Of a DNA stretch of 64,000 nt, positions 8,788 to 15,967 are shown in pieces (within the stretch, counting starts at the first letter, position 1; each line of letters begins with the position of its first letter). Source of the DNA: CAYLLN01 sp964384375 (GTDB lineage: Bacteria > Planctomycetota > Planctomycetia > Pirellulales > Pirellulaceae). The stretch covers positions 62,001 through 126,000 of the forward strand of contig CAYLLN010000002.1 of assembly GCA_964384375.1 (NCBI GenBank). Direction: 5' to 3'. The notes beneath the pieces were generated by a model that worked only from the letters and a program-made list of their open reading frames with translations, was not told the origin of the DNA and made no database searches. Position numbers and translations under genes: made by a program.

Positions 8788-9881
8788 TACTGCGGCTCGA
8801 TGAAGTGGTTGGTGATGTTGTCGGCCCAGCTTTCGGTGCCATTACCGTCGCGGTCGCCGACGGTTCCGGGCAAATACCCGTCTGCAAAGACGTTGAACGG
8901 AAGCGGATAGTTGTTGTCGGTAGGAGGCATTCCCGGAACTGGGCAATAACGGTGTGAGGGTGTTGGAGCGAGGTTATCGGTAAAGATATCAAACTCTTTA
9001 TCGAGACCCGACGAAACAATCAGTGGCTTGAGCGCATATCGTGGACCGTCAACGCCCAGAGGATCAAACGGATCGGGTGCCTCTTGCGTATTGCGCGTCA
9101 GCAAAGTCGTGGACATAATGATGTCGTCGCTACCGGTGGCCAAATACTCGCTGTAATCATCGGTGGTTGAATTTCCATCGTCGTCCGTCCCGGCCACGCC
9201 CCATTGGCTATCGGGACCCGGTTGTTGCTGCGTGTATCCCGCAGGCCAACGAATGAAGAGAATGGGGCGTCCAAAGCCGTCGAGAATCTCTTTCATTCCA
9301 TCGCCATCGAGATCGCCGATCTCATCCGGCGTGAAGAAGTCGAGCGAGCTTTTGTCGCCGTCCTTCATCGTTGAGAGAATCAAATACAAACACTCCGATC
9401 CCTGTAAACCAACCGACCATCCGCCGGAATCCCAAGTCGCCCCTGCATGACGGGCCGCTTGGCGGCGATAGCTATTTCGCAGCGAAGGCGATGCTAGAAA
9501 ATCATTTTGTCCTACCGTCGGATTGATGTCGGCCGGAGGATCAACAACATCACTGACTCGATCTGGGATTTCCATCCGCATCAAATCTCGAATCGCCAAC
9601 AAGCGGACCTGCGCCGCGACCTGGGGACTAGTTCCTGCAGGAATTCGGAAAGGTATCGCCCGCGTGCGGTAGCTTTCGTAACGCTCCATGATGAGCGTGT
9701 CGATCTTGTTGATCTGCGAACGCGTGCGGGCGACGCGGGCGTCGTTGACGGCGCTGACCAGGCCGGAGAGGGCGAGGCCCGCGAGGATGCTGATGATCGT
9801 GATGACGATCAGGAGCTCCATCAACGTAAAGGCGGAGCGGGACAATTTCGGATTTCGGATTTCAGATTTCGGATTGGGCAT
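8787..9881 (-). CDS. GspG-like pseudopilin with Ala at the cleavage site
   Basis: Product of 364 residues opening with a short basic leader, then SRSA|FTLMELLIVITIISILAGLALSGLVSAVNDARVARTRSQINKIDTLI. Glu at +5 and the long hydrophobic helix identify a type IV prepilin-like protein, and the following amphipathic helix resembles GspG/PulG. The residue before the cut is Ala, where Gly is normal; Ala is known to be tolerated but less common. The leader PNPKSEIRNPK is encoded by a 7-bp repeat. The rest contains Asp-rich stretches (DLDGDGMKEILDGFGRPILF, a possible Ca site as in GspG). Stop and next start overlap as TAATG. Start at 9881 is the first ATG after a palindrome. Confidence 0.78.
   Translation of the reverse strand: MPNPKSEIRNPKLSRSAFTLMELLIVITIISILAGLALSGLVSAVNDARVARTRSQINKIDTLIMERYESYRTRAIPFRIPAGTSPQVAAQVRLLAIRDLMRMEIPDRVSDVVDPPADINPTVGQNDFLASPSLRNSYRRQAARHAGATWDSGGWSVGLQGSECLYLILSTMKDGDKSSLDFFTPDEIGDLDGDGMKEILDGFGRPILFIRWPAGYTQQQPGPDSQWGVAGTDDDGNSTTDDYSEYLATGSDDIIMSTTLLTRNTQEAPDPFDPLGVDGPRYALKPLIVSSGLDKEFDIFTDNLAPTPSHRYCPVPGMPPTDNNYPLPFNVFADGYLPGTVGDRDGNGTESWADNITNHFIEPQ
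9845..9879. repeat. Heptad repeat translated as prepilin leader
   Basis: ATTTCGG ATTTCGG ATTTCAG ATTTCGG ATTGGGC, exact 7-bp period, begins at the start codon of the GspG-like gene and is read as PNPKSEIRNPK on the minus strand. Confidence 0.9.
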
Positions 9882-9903
9882 GGCAGCACCCCGTCGCGAG
9901 GAC

Positions 9904-9920
9904 CGCGACCACTGGTCGCG
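9904..9920. repeat. CGCGACCA-C-TGGTCGCG palindrome
   Basis: Perfect 8-bp arms around one central base, in the 49-bp spacer between two pseudopilin genes. It matches the palindromes at 125-141 and 750-766 and shares its core with those at 41081 and 56429. Confidence 0.85.
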
Positions 9921-9930
9921 GCTATGTGTG

Positions 9931-10878
9931 TTACGGGATGTGGTCTTCGAGACGGCGGCCTTCGCTGAAGTTCGTCATGTTGTCCCGGTCGCCGTCTTGA
10001 TACGGTCCGCCGCCGCCGGGAAAGAACTTGATCGCAGCAGGCGAGGCATCGAGGCCGAAATCGCCGTCTTGGCCAGCGCAGAGTATCTGGAACGTTGTCG
10101 GATTCATCTGCTTGTATTGCTGGCCAATCGGCAGCGAGGTATCCGTGCTGGCCTTGTTTTCCGACCAATACGGCCTGGCATAGTAGCCATCGGCGTTATT
10201 GCCATCGGCGTAAGCAGCGTAGTTGCGGTCCGTAAAGTCCGAAACGAAGTAGTTGTAGGCCCGGCTGTCGATGTAGATGTAGCACGTGTCTTTGGAATAG
10301 AGTGCGCGATAGGCCGGGAATTGGTCCGTGTCGCTCGCGTTTACAAAGCGATCTTCCTTGAACGGATAGAGCTTCTCGGGCGACTTGGACGCGAGCAATG
10401 CATCTTGGGCCGTTGTCACTTGATAGGTGTCGGCATTATTGAGGCCATCTGCCGCTTTGAAGGGATAACGCGGGTCGTTGTCCACCAGGTAGAGCCAGAA
10501 AACGAGCGATTCTCCTTCGTCGAGCAGCGGAACTGCCGTCACGGGCGGGGGATTCGCCGTGGTGTAGTTCACGTCGTTCCAAATCGTCCCGATCACATCA
10601 TTCAAATGGTTCTTGTCGATCTTCGGATAACATTTTTGAACGTGACGAATGAACTGGTTATAGACGCGGAAGTTCGGCGGGTAGTCGCCTCGCTTCTGCT
10701 TGTATTGCTCCACGGCCTTGTCGAGCGCTGAAATCTCCGCCCCAATCGCCGCGCGGCGGGCGTTGTTCACTGCCGACATGACCGCCGGCATGAGCAGGGC
10801 GACGAGGACGGCGATGATGCCCAGGACCACGAGCATTTCGACCAGCGTGAAGCCGCGAAGGGATCGGTTGGCGGACAT
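9931..10878 (-). CDS. GspG-like major pseudopilin
   Basis: Product of 315 residues: MSANRSLRG|FTLVEMLVVLGIIAVLVALLMPAVMSAVNNARRAAIGAEISALDKAVEQYKQKRGDYPPNF. This is the classical prepilin leader (Arg-Gly before Phe, Glu at +5), a hydrophobic helix, then the GspG-like helix and the YPP turn. The remainder is about 240 residues, longer than the usual 100 or so of GspG, and rich in Tyr and Asp. It follows GspF by the normal gene order of type II secretion and pilus operons, so it is the best candidate for the main fibre subunit. A heptad repeat begins 12 bases upstream of the start codon and no Shine-Dalgarno site is evident. Confidence 0.85.
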   Translation of the reverse strand: MSANRSLRGFTLVEMLVVLGIIAVLVALLMPAVMSAVNNARRAAIGAEISALDKAVEQYKQKRGDYPPNFRVYNQFIRHVQKCYPKIDKNHLNDVIGTIWNDVNYTTANPPPVTAVPLLDEGESLVFWLYLVDNDPRYPFKAADGLNNADTYQVTTAQDALLASKSPEKLYPFKEDRFVNASDTDQFPAYRALYSKDTCYIYIDSRAYNYFVSDFTDRNYAAYADGNNADGYYARPYWSENKASTDTSLPIGQQYKQMNPTTFQILCAGQDGDFGLDASPAAIKFFPGGGGPYQDGDRDNMTNFSEGRRLEDHIP

Positions 10879-10890
10879 GGCGGAAATTCC

Positions 10891-10959
10891 AGGAGTCAGG
10901 GGACAGGAGTCAGGGGTGGTCAGACACCCTCACCCCAGCCCTCTCCCAAAGGGAGAGGG
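10891..10959. repeat. Heptad repeat followed by a GGGAGAGGG hairpin
   Basis: AGGAGTC AGGGGAC AGGAGTC AGGGGTG (10891-10918, 7-bp period) is followed by a 9-bp perfect inverted repeat CCCTCTCCC (10939-10947) / GGGAGAGGG (10951-10959) with an AAA loop. Together they fill most of the spacer between the GspF gene and the first pseudopilin gene. Confidence 0.85.
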
Positions 10960-10979
10960 AGGAGGACGGTGGCAACTCA

Positions 10980-12392
10980 CTAGCTCAAGCCTTGGATGAG
11001 CGAAATGAGCGGGAGGAACAGGGCGATGACGATGAAGCCGACCGCACCGCCGAGAAAGACGATGAGGAGAGGCTCGATCAATTTCATGAGGCCGTCGGTG
11101 AGCGTGGTCACTTCCTCGTCGAAGAGGTCGGCGACCTTGTAGAGCATCGTGTCGAGCTCGCCCGTTTCTTCGCCGACGTCGACCATGTTCACGACCAGTT
11201 CATCGACGAACCGGGCGTTCATTTTCAAGAGGTACCAGCAGCAACCGAGAAAACCGGCGCCAAACAGACCCAACATGAGCCATTGCAAGCCGATCTGCGC
11301 GATCATCCCCGGCATCGACATGATGATGAGCGGGACCAGCGCCCCGCTCATGAACCAAAGGAAAAGGGCGACGGGATGAAAGCCGGGGCGGCCGTTGGCG
11401 GCCATCGGCCGGGCGATCGTTTCGCCCTCGCGGATGGCGTCGGAGACTTTGCCGTACATCCGCTCGAAGACGGCATTGCCGGCCGTTTCGCGGGTGATGT
11501 TCAGCCCTTCGAGAATGGGGACGCCGGAGGAGACGAGCGTGCCGAGGGTACGCGTCGTGCGGGCCATCGTGTTCTTCTCGATGAGCATGCCGATGATGGG
11601 CCATTTGAGGACGAACATGTCCCAGCCCATGCGGCCGTGCTTGAACTTTTTGAGGAGCTTGACAAACAGCCAGATCACGACCGGGATGAGGGGGATCGAG
11701 AACCAGCCGTATTTGACGACCCAGTTGGAGATGTTGATGAGGATGACCGTCATGACGGGGAGCTTGAGGCCGAACTCCTCGAACATCTTTTGGAAGACGG
11801 GGACGATCTTGAGCATGATGAACGTGAGGATGCCGACGGCGACGAGGATGACGACGATCGGGTAGATCATCGCCCCCTTCACTTTGCGTTTGAGTGATTC
11901 GCTCCGTTCGAGAAACTCGGAGAGGCGACGGAGAATGACTTCCAGAGCGCCGCCCGCCTCGCCCGCCTTGATCATGTTGATGTAAAGGCGGTTGAAGACC
12001 TTGGGAGATTTGGCCATCGCCTCGGAGAGCGTGGCCCCCGATTCGATTTCGTCGCCGACGTCGGCGATGGCGTTTTTCAGGCGGCCAGGCTTTTGCTGTG
12101 CTTCCAGAATGCGGAGGCTGCGGAGAATCGGCAGGCCGGCATCCTGTAGAATCGAGAGCTGCTTGGTGAAAAGCGCGAGCTTTTTGGAGCTGGCGCCGCC
12201 AAAGGACATGCTCCGTTTCTTTTTGCCGCCGGCCATGCCGGGCTTGGCCTGCCCCTTCTTCACAGAGATCTTGGTGACGAAGTAGCCCATTTGGCGAATG
12301 GTCGCCTGGGCTTCTTCTTCGCTCTGGGCGTCGATCACATCCTTGATCTCCTGGCCCGTCGCGTCCATCGCTTCGAATTGATAAGTCGGCAT
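10980..12392 (-). CDS. GspF/PilC inner-membrane platform protein with an inserted helix pair
   Basis: Product of 470 residues; the family norm is about 400. The N-terminal region YQFEAMDATGQEIKDVIDAQSEEEA is typical. The first GspF domain spans about 70-200 (FTKQLSILQDAGLPILRSL, then a membrane helix at 175-197). The second domain starts near 275 (TRTLGTLVSSGVPILEGL) and resumes at VGEETGELDTML (406-416), ending with a C-terminal helix. Between them, at about 338-400, sits an extra segment with two hydrophobic stretches (about 341-358 and 369-387) where the family normally runs directly from the pre-helix to the GEETG motif. It forms the membrane platform that couples the ATPases to pseudopilin assembly. 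The gene lies between the second PilB-like ATPase gene and the pseudopilin genes. Confidence 0.88.
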   Translation of the reverse strand: MPTYQFEAMDATGQEIKDVIDAQSEEEAQATIRQMGYFVTKISVKKGQAKPGMAGGKKKRSMSFGGASSKKLALFTKQLSILQDAGLPILRSLRILEAQQKPGRLKNAIADVGDEIESGATLSEAMAKSPKVFNRLYINMIKAGEAGGALEVILRRLSEFLERSESLKRKVKGAMIYPIVVILVAVGILTFIMLKIVPVFQKMFEEFGLKLPVMTVILINISNWVVKYGWFSIPLIPVVIWLFVKLLKKFKHGRMGWDMFVLKWPIIGMLIEKNTMARTTRTLGTLVSSGVPILEGLNITRETAGNAVFERMYGKVSDAIREGETIARPMAANGRPGFHPVALFLWFMSGALVPLIIMSMPGMIAQIGLQWLMLGLFGAGFLGCCWYLLKMNARFVDELVVNMVDVGEETGELDTMLYKVADLFDEEVTTLTDGLMKLIEPLLIVFLGGAVGFIVIALFLPLISLIQGLS

Positions 12393-12403
12393 TGCGCGTC
12401 TCC

Positions 12404-12472
12404 GTCACTTGTCACTTGTCATTGGTCATTGGTCACTTGCAATTAAAAATGACAAATGACTAATGACTGTCT
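12404..12472. repeat. Complementary pair of heptad repeats filling the spacer
   Basis: GTCACTT GTCACTT GTCATTG GTCATTG GTCACTT GCAATTA (12404-12445) is followed by AAAAATG ACAAATG ACTAATG ACTGTCT (12445-12472). Both have an exact 7-bp period, and the second is largely complementary to the first (GTCATT against AATGAC), so the spacer transcript could form a long imperfect hairpin. It abuts the stop codon of the PilB-like gene. Confidence 0.9.
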
Positions 12473-14190
12473 TAGGCTTCTAGGATCGTTTCTCGAACCA
12501 CTTCGTCCAGCGTCGTCGTGCCTTCGAAGGCGAAGTTCAATCCCGCTTCACGGAGCGAGACCATACCAGCACTCTGAGCTGCCTTGCGGAGGTCGTCGAT
12601 CGAGGCGTTGTTCATCACCAGGTCGCGCAGCTCGTCGTTCATCAGCATCAGCTCGAAGAGGCCGACGCGACCCTTGTAGCCCGTGTTGTTGCAGACTTCG
12701 CAGCCGCGGCCGCGGAAGACCTTTTTGCCGATCATCTCCTCGACCTTCTTGCCCAGGTCCAGGAGGAGTTCTTCCGACGGCGTGACTTCCTCGCGGCATT
12801 GGCTGCAGACGCGGCGGACGAGGCGCTGGGCGAGAATTGCCTCGACGGTGGCCGTGATGAGGAACGTGGGGACGCCCATGTCCTTCATGCGGGTGATCGT
12901 GCTCGGGGCGTCGTTGGTGTGCAGCGTGCTGAATACCATGTGGCCGGTGAGCGAGGCCTGCACGGCGATTTGCGCCGTCTCCAGATCGCGGATTTCGCCG
13001 ACGAGGATGATGTCGGGGTCTTGCCGCAGAATGGCCCGGAGGCAGGCGGCAAAGGTGACGTCGATCTCGGCATCGATGGGAATCTGTACGATGCCGTCGA
13101 TGTCGTATTCGACGGGGTCCTCGGTGGTAATGAGCTTGTCTTCGAGGCTGTTGAGCTCGCTGAGGGCGGAATAGAGCGTGGTTGTTTTGCCCGAACCGGT
13201 GGGCCCGGTGACGAGCACAATGCCGTTGGGGCGAGCGATGACTTCGCGGAAGGCCTTGAGCGTGGGGGGGTCCATGCCGACCTTGCCCAAGTTGAGCGAA
13301 ACGACCGAGCGATCGAGCACCCGGATAACGACGCTTTCGCCGAACATCGTGGGGAGAACTGCGACGCGGAGATCGACGGGGTGGCCGCCGACCGTGAGCT
13401 CGATGCGACCGTCCTGCGGGAGGCGGCGCTCGGCAATATCGAGGTTCGCCATCACTTTGATGCGGGTCGTAATGGCAAACGCCAGGTGGCGCGGCGGCGG
13501 CACCATTTCGAACAGCACGCCGTCGGCTTTGATGCGAATGCGGAATTCGTCCTCGAAAGGCTCGAAGTGGATGTCGCTGGCGTGATCCTTGATCGCCAGG
13601 AGGAGCACCATGTTGAGGAGCTTGCGGACGGGAGCGCTGTCGGCCAGGGCCTCGACATCGGCGAGTTCCATCGGCTTGCCCGCCTCCAGGGCGCTCATCG
13701 TCTTCTTCAGGGTCGCGTCCTCTTCGATATCGGTGATGATCTTTTCGATCGTGTCCTTCTCGGACGAGTAGTACTTGTCGATCGTCTTCATGACGTCGGT
13801 TTCGCCGGCGATCACGACCTTGACCTCGTGCCCGAGGAGCGAACGCAGCTCATCCTGAATCGTGATGTTCTGCGGATCGCACGTGGCGACGGTGAGGCGA
13901 TTCCCCTCAAAGTGGATCGGGATGGCGCGGTAGAGCTGGGCCATCGACTCGGTCACCCGCTTGAGCACGTCGTGCGGGATCGTCATCTCGCCGAGATCGA
14001 CGATCTGCATCCCCATCTGCTCGGAAAGGGCCTGCACGAGCTGCTCTTCGGTGAGCATGTTCAGGTCTTGGGCGAGCTTGCCGATCAGCGTGCCGGGGCG
14101 CTGCTGCTGCTCTTCGAGCAACATCTGGAGTTGCTCGTCGGAGATGAAGCCCATATCGACGAAGATTTGACCGATGCGACGGATAGCCAT
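12472..14190 (-). CDS. PilB/GspE-family assembly ATPase (second copy)
   Basis: Product of 572 residues, normal family length. The N-terminal MshEN-type domain (about 1-150) includes GQIFVDMGFISDEQL. The C-terminal secretion ATPase has Walker A GPTGSGKT (329-336), Asp box, Walker B IILVGEIRD (394-402), His box STLHTNDAPSTITRM, and a zinc-binding Cys pair set at 462/465 and 497/500 (CSQC, CEVC). It should power fibre extension in the cytoplasm by acting on the GspF platform. It is separated from pilT by a 113-bp spacer almost wholly made of heptad repeats, and no Shine-Dalgarno site precedes the ATG. Confidence 0.92.
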   Translation of the reverse strand: MAIRRIGQIFVDMGFISDEQLQMLLEEQQQRPGTLIGKLAQDLNMLTEEQLVQALSEQMGMQIVDLGEMTIPHDVLKRVTESMAQLYRAIPIHFEGNRLTVATCDPQNITIQDELRSLLGHEVKVVIAGETDVMKTIDKYYSSEKDTIEKIITDIEEDATLKKTMSALEAGKPMELADVEALADSAPVRKLLNMVLLLAIKDHASDIHFEPFEDEFRIRIKADGVLFEMVPPPRHLAFAITTRIKVMANLDIAERRLPQDGRIELTVGGHPVDLRVAVLPTMFGESVVIRVLDRSVVSLNLGKVGMDPPTLKAFREVIARPNGIVLVTGPTGSGKTTTLYSALSELNSLEDKLITTEDPVEYDIDGIVQIPIDAEIDVTFAACLRAILRQDPDIILVGEIRDLETAQIAVQASLTGHMVFSTLHTNDAPSTITRMKDMGVPTFLITATVEAILAQRLVRRVCSQCREEVTPSEELLLDLGKKVEEMIGKKVFRGRGCEVCNNTGYKGRVGLFELMLMNDELRDLVMNNASIDDLRKAAQSAGMVSLREAGLNFAFEGTTTLDEVVRETILEA

Positions 14191-14194
14191 GGGA

Positions 14195-14301
14195 GCAGGG
14201 TTCAGGGTTCAGGGTTCAGAAGTTGCAGGTCGGAGGTCGGAAGTCAGAGGTCTGATGGCGATTGAATGTCTCAAATCTGAAATCTGCAATTTGAAATCTG
14301 A
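14195..14301. repeat. Two long heptad-repeat blocks between pilT and the ATPase gene
   Basis: Nine successive 7-bp steps run from 14195 to 14257 (GCAGGGT TCAGGGT TCAGGGT TCAGAAG TTGCAGG TCGGAGG TCGGAAG and on), drifting in sequence but keeping the period. A second block AATCTGA AATCTGC AATTTGA AATCTGA follows at 14274-14301. The block pair leaves only 4 bases to the start codon at 14190 and 2 bases to the pilT stop at 14304. Confidence 0.9.
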
Positions 14302-14303
14302 AA

Positions 14304-15461
14304 TTAGTGGCCGCCGTGGCCGCCGCCGGGTTTGGGGGCGGCGTTCAGGTCTTCGCCCGGCTTCATACCCGCGTTGGGGTCTTCCATGATGCCGCGTTGG
14401 TGATTGACGATCCGTTTGGCGAGTTCGTCCGGATTGTGGGCTTTCGACAGGACTTCCTCGATGACGCACTTCTCTTCCTTCCAGAGCTTGAAGAGGGCGT
14501 CGTCCATGAGCTGCATGCCGAATTTGGCCCCGGTCTGAATCGCCGAGTTGATGCGGAATGTTTTGTTCTCGCGGATCAGGTTCGCGATGCCGGGCGTAAC
14601 GACGAGGATTTCGTACGCGGCACAGCGGCCGCCGCCGACCTTGGGAAGAAGCGTTTGTGCGACAACGCCGATGATCGCCGTGGAAAGCTGCGTGCGGATC
14701 TGGTCCTGCAAGTTGCCGGGGAAGGCGTCGATGATGCGGTTGATGGTGCCCTGGGCGCTGTTCGTGTGCAGCGTGCCGAAGACGATGTGCCCCGTTTCGG
14801 CGGCGGTAATGGCCGATTCGATCGTTTCCAGGTCGCGCATTTCGCCGACGAGGATCACGTCCGGGTCTTGGCGGAGGGCGCGGCGAATCGCCTCGGAAAA
14901 GCTCGGCACATCGACGCCGATCTCGCGCTGGTTGATCGTCGATTTTTTGTGCCAGTGATAAAACTCGATCGGATCTTCGATTGTGATGATGTGGTGATCG
15001 ACGTTCTCGTTGATGTAGTTGACGAGGCTGGCCAGGGTGGTGCTCTTGCCCGAGCCGGTGGGGCCGGTGACCAGGAACAGACCGCGGGGGCGAAGGACGA
15101 GCTTCACGCAGACGTCGGGCAGGCCGAGCTGCTGCGGCGTGAGCATGTTGTTCGGAATCTGCCGCAGCACCATCGAGACATTGCCGCGCTGCTTGAAGAT
15201 CGAAACGCGGAAGCGGGCCAGGTCGCCGAACGCAAAGCCAAAGTCGGCGCTCCCCTTTTCCTGCAGCTCCTTCTGGCAGCGGTCGGGTGCGATGCTCTTC
15301 ATCAGAGCCACGGTGTCGTCGGGCTCGAGCACCTTCGTTTCGAGCTTGCGCATGCGGCCGTGCAGTCGGAAGACCGGCGGCTGGCCGACGACGATGTGAA
15401 TATCGCTGGCTCCCTGCTTCACGCAGGCTTGGAGCAGCTTATCGATGAGAATGGTGGCCAT
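14304..15461 (-). CDS. pilT: PilT-family retraction ATPase
   Basis: Product of 385 residues, close to the 340-380 of PilT. It has the N-terminal PAS-like region with ASDIHIVVGQPPVFRLHG, Walker A GPTGSGKS at 133-140, then ITIEDPIEF (Asp box), Walker B VILVGEMRD, and the His box TLHTNSAQGTINRIIDAFP. It lacks the tetracysteine zinc motif seen in both PilB-like proteins, as expected for PilT. It would drive pilus depolymerisation and twitching. The C-terminal tail is unusual, rich in Pro, Gly and His (PKPGGGHGGH). It lies between two PilB-like ATPase genes on the same strand. Confidence 0.92.
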   Translation of the reverse strand: MATILIDKLLQACVKQGASDIHIVVGQPPVFRLHGRMRKLETKVLEPDDTVALMKSIAPDRCQKELQEKGSADFGFAFGDLARFRVSIFKQRGNVSMVLRQIPNNMLTPQQLGLPDVCVKLVLRPRGLFLVTGPTGSGKSTTLASLVNYINENVDHHIITIEDPIEFYHWHKKSTINQREIGVDVPSFSEAIRRALRQDPDVILVGEMRDLETIESAITAAETGHIVFGTLHTNSAQGTINRIIDAFPGNLQDQIRTQLSTAIIGVVAQTLLPKVGGGRCAAYEILVVTPGIANLIRENKTFRINSAIQTGAKFGMQLMDDALFKLWKEEKCVIEEVLSKAHNPDELAKRIVNHQRGIMEDPNAGMKPGEDLNAAPKPGGGHGGH

Positions 15462-15967
15462 GAGCGATCCCCACGGAGCGAGCGCGACATACCACGTGCG
15501 AAGACATCTCGCGCGGCGGCGGCACTAGAACCCGTGTATGTGAACGAAAGGTGCGGGAGCGATGAAGATCGCACACCCACAGCGTGTCGTTGTGCTTCAG
15601 CTAGAGGTCTGTTCCGAACTCTGAGCAAATCCAGGGGGGGCAGCGAATCGTGATGGGATGAAATAAAGGAAGAGTCCGCCTGCAATTCACTGCACTTCAA
15701 TCGTGTCGCGCGGGACCGGTCGATCCGGCGACGCTGTGATTATTCGCCAGCCGATGCGCCAAGGCGAAACTGGGAACGAAGTGCAGTGAAATAGTCGCTG
15801 CTTTCAGTTTAATTGGTGCAGGTGGATGGGTGCGAGGAAAAACCACCGACTGTGAGCAAGCTTCCAGCCTGCCAAACCACTCCGACCACAGTGGTCGAGC
15901 ACGTCTTCAACGTCGCGCGGTGCAAGCACCGCGGCGGAAATGACGGACTTAGTTCAGCGAGTATGCA
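15462..15967. other. 506-bp spacer upstream of pilT with a 13-bp inverted repeat
   Basis: No gene is convincing here. TTCACTGCACTTC at 15686-15698 recurs as its exact reverse complement GAAGTGCAGTGAA at 15778-15790, 79 bp apart, which could be paired operator sites or the ends of a structured RNA. A CGACCAC-A-GTGGTCG palindrome lies at 15883-15897, near the end of the first ATPase gene. The promoter for pilT and the genes after it is probably in this spacer, but I cannot pick -35/-10 boxes with confidence. Confidence 0.5.

Noticed and set aside
12799..14265. A 488-codon plus-strand frame opposite the PilB-like ATPase gene
   Set aside because: The opposite strand carries complete Walker and tetracysteine motifs; this frame is Asp/Gly/Glu shadow sequence without a fold.
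14307..15653. A 448-codon plus-strand frame opposite pilT
   Set aside because: The mirror of PilT coding; no recognisable motif.
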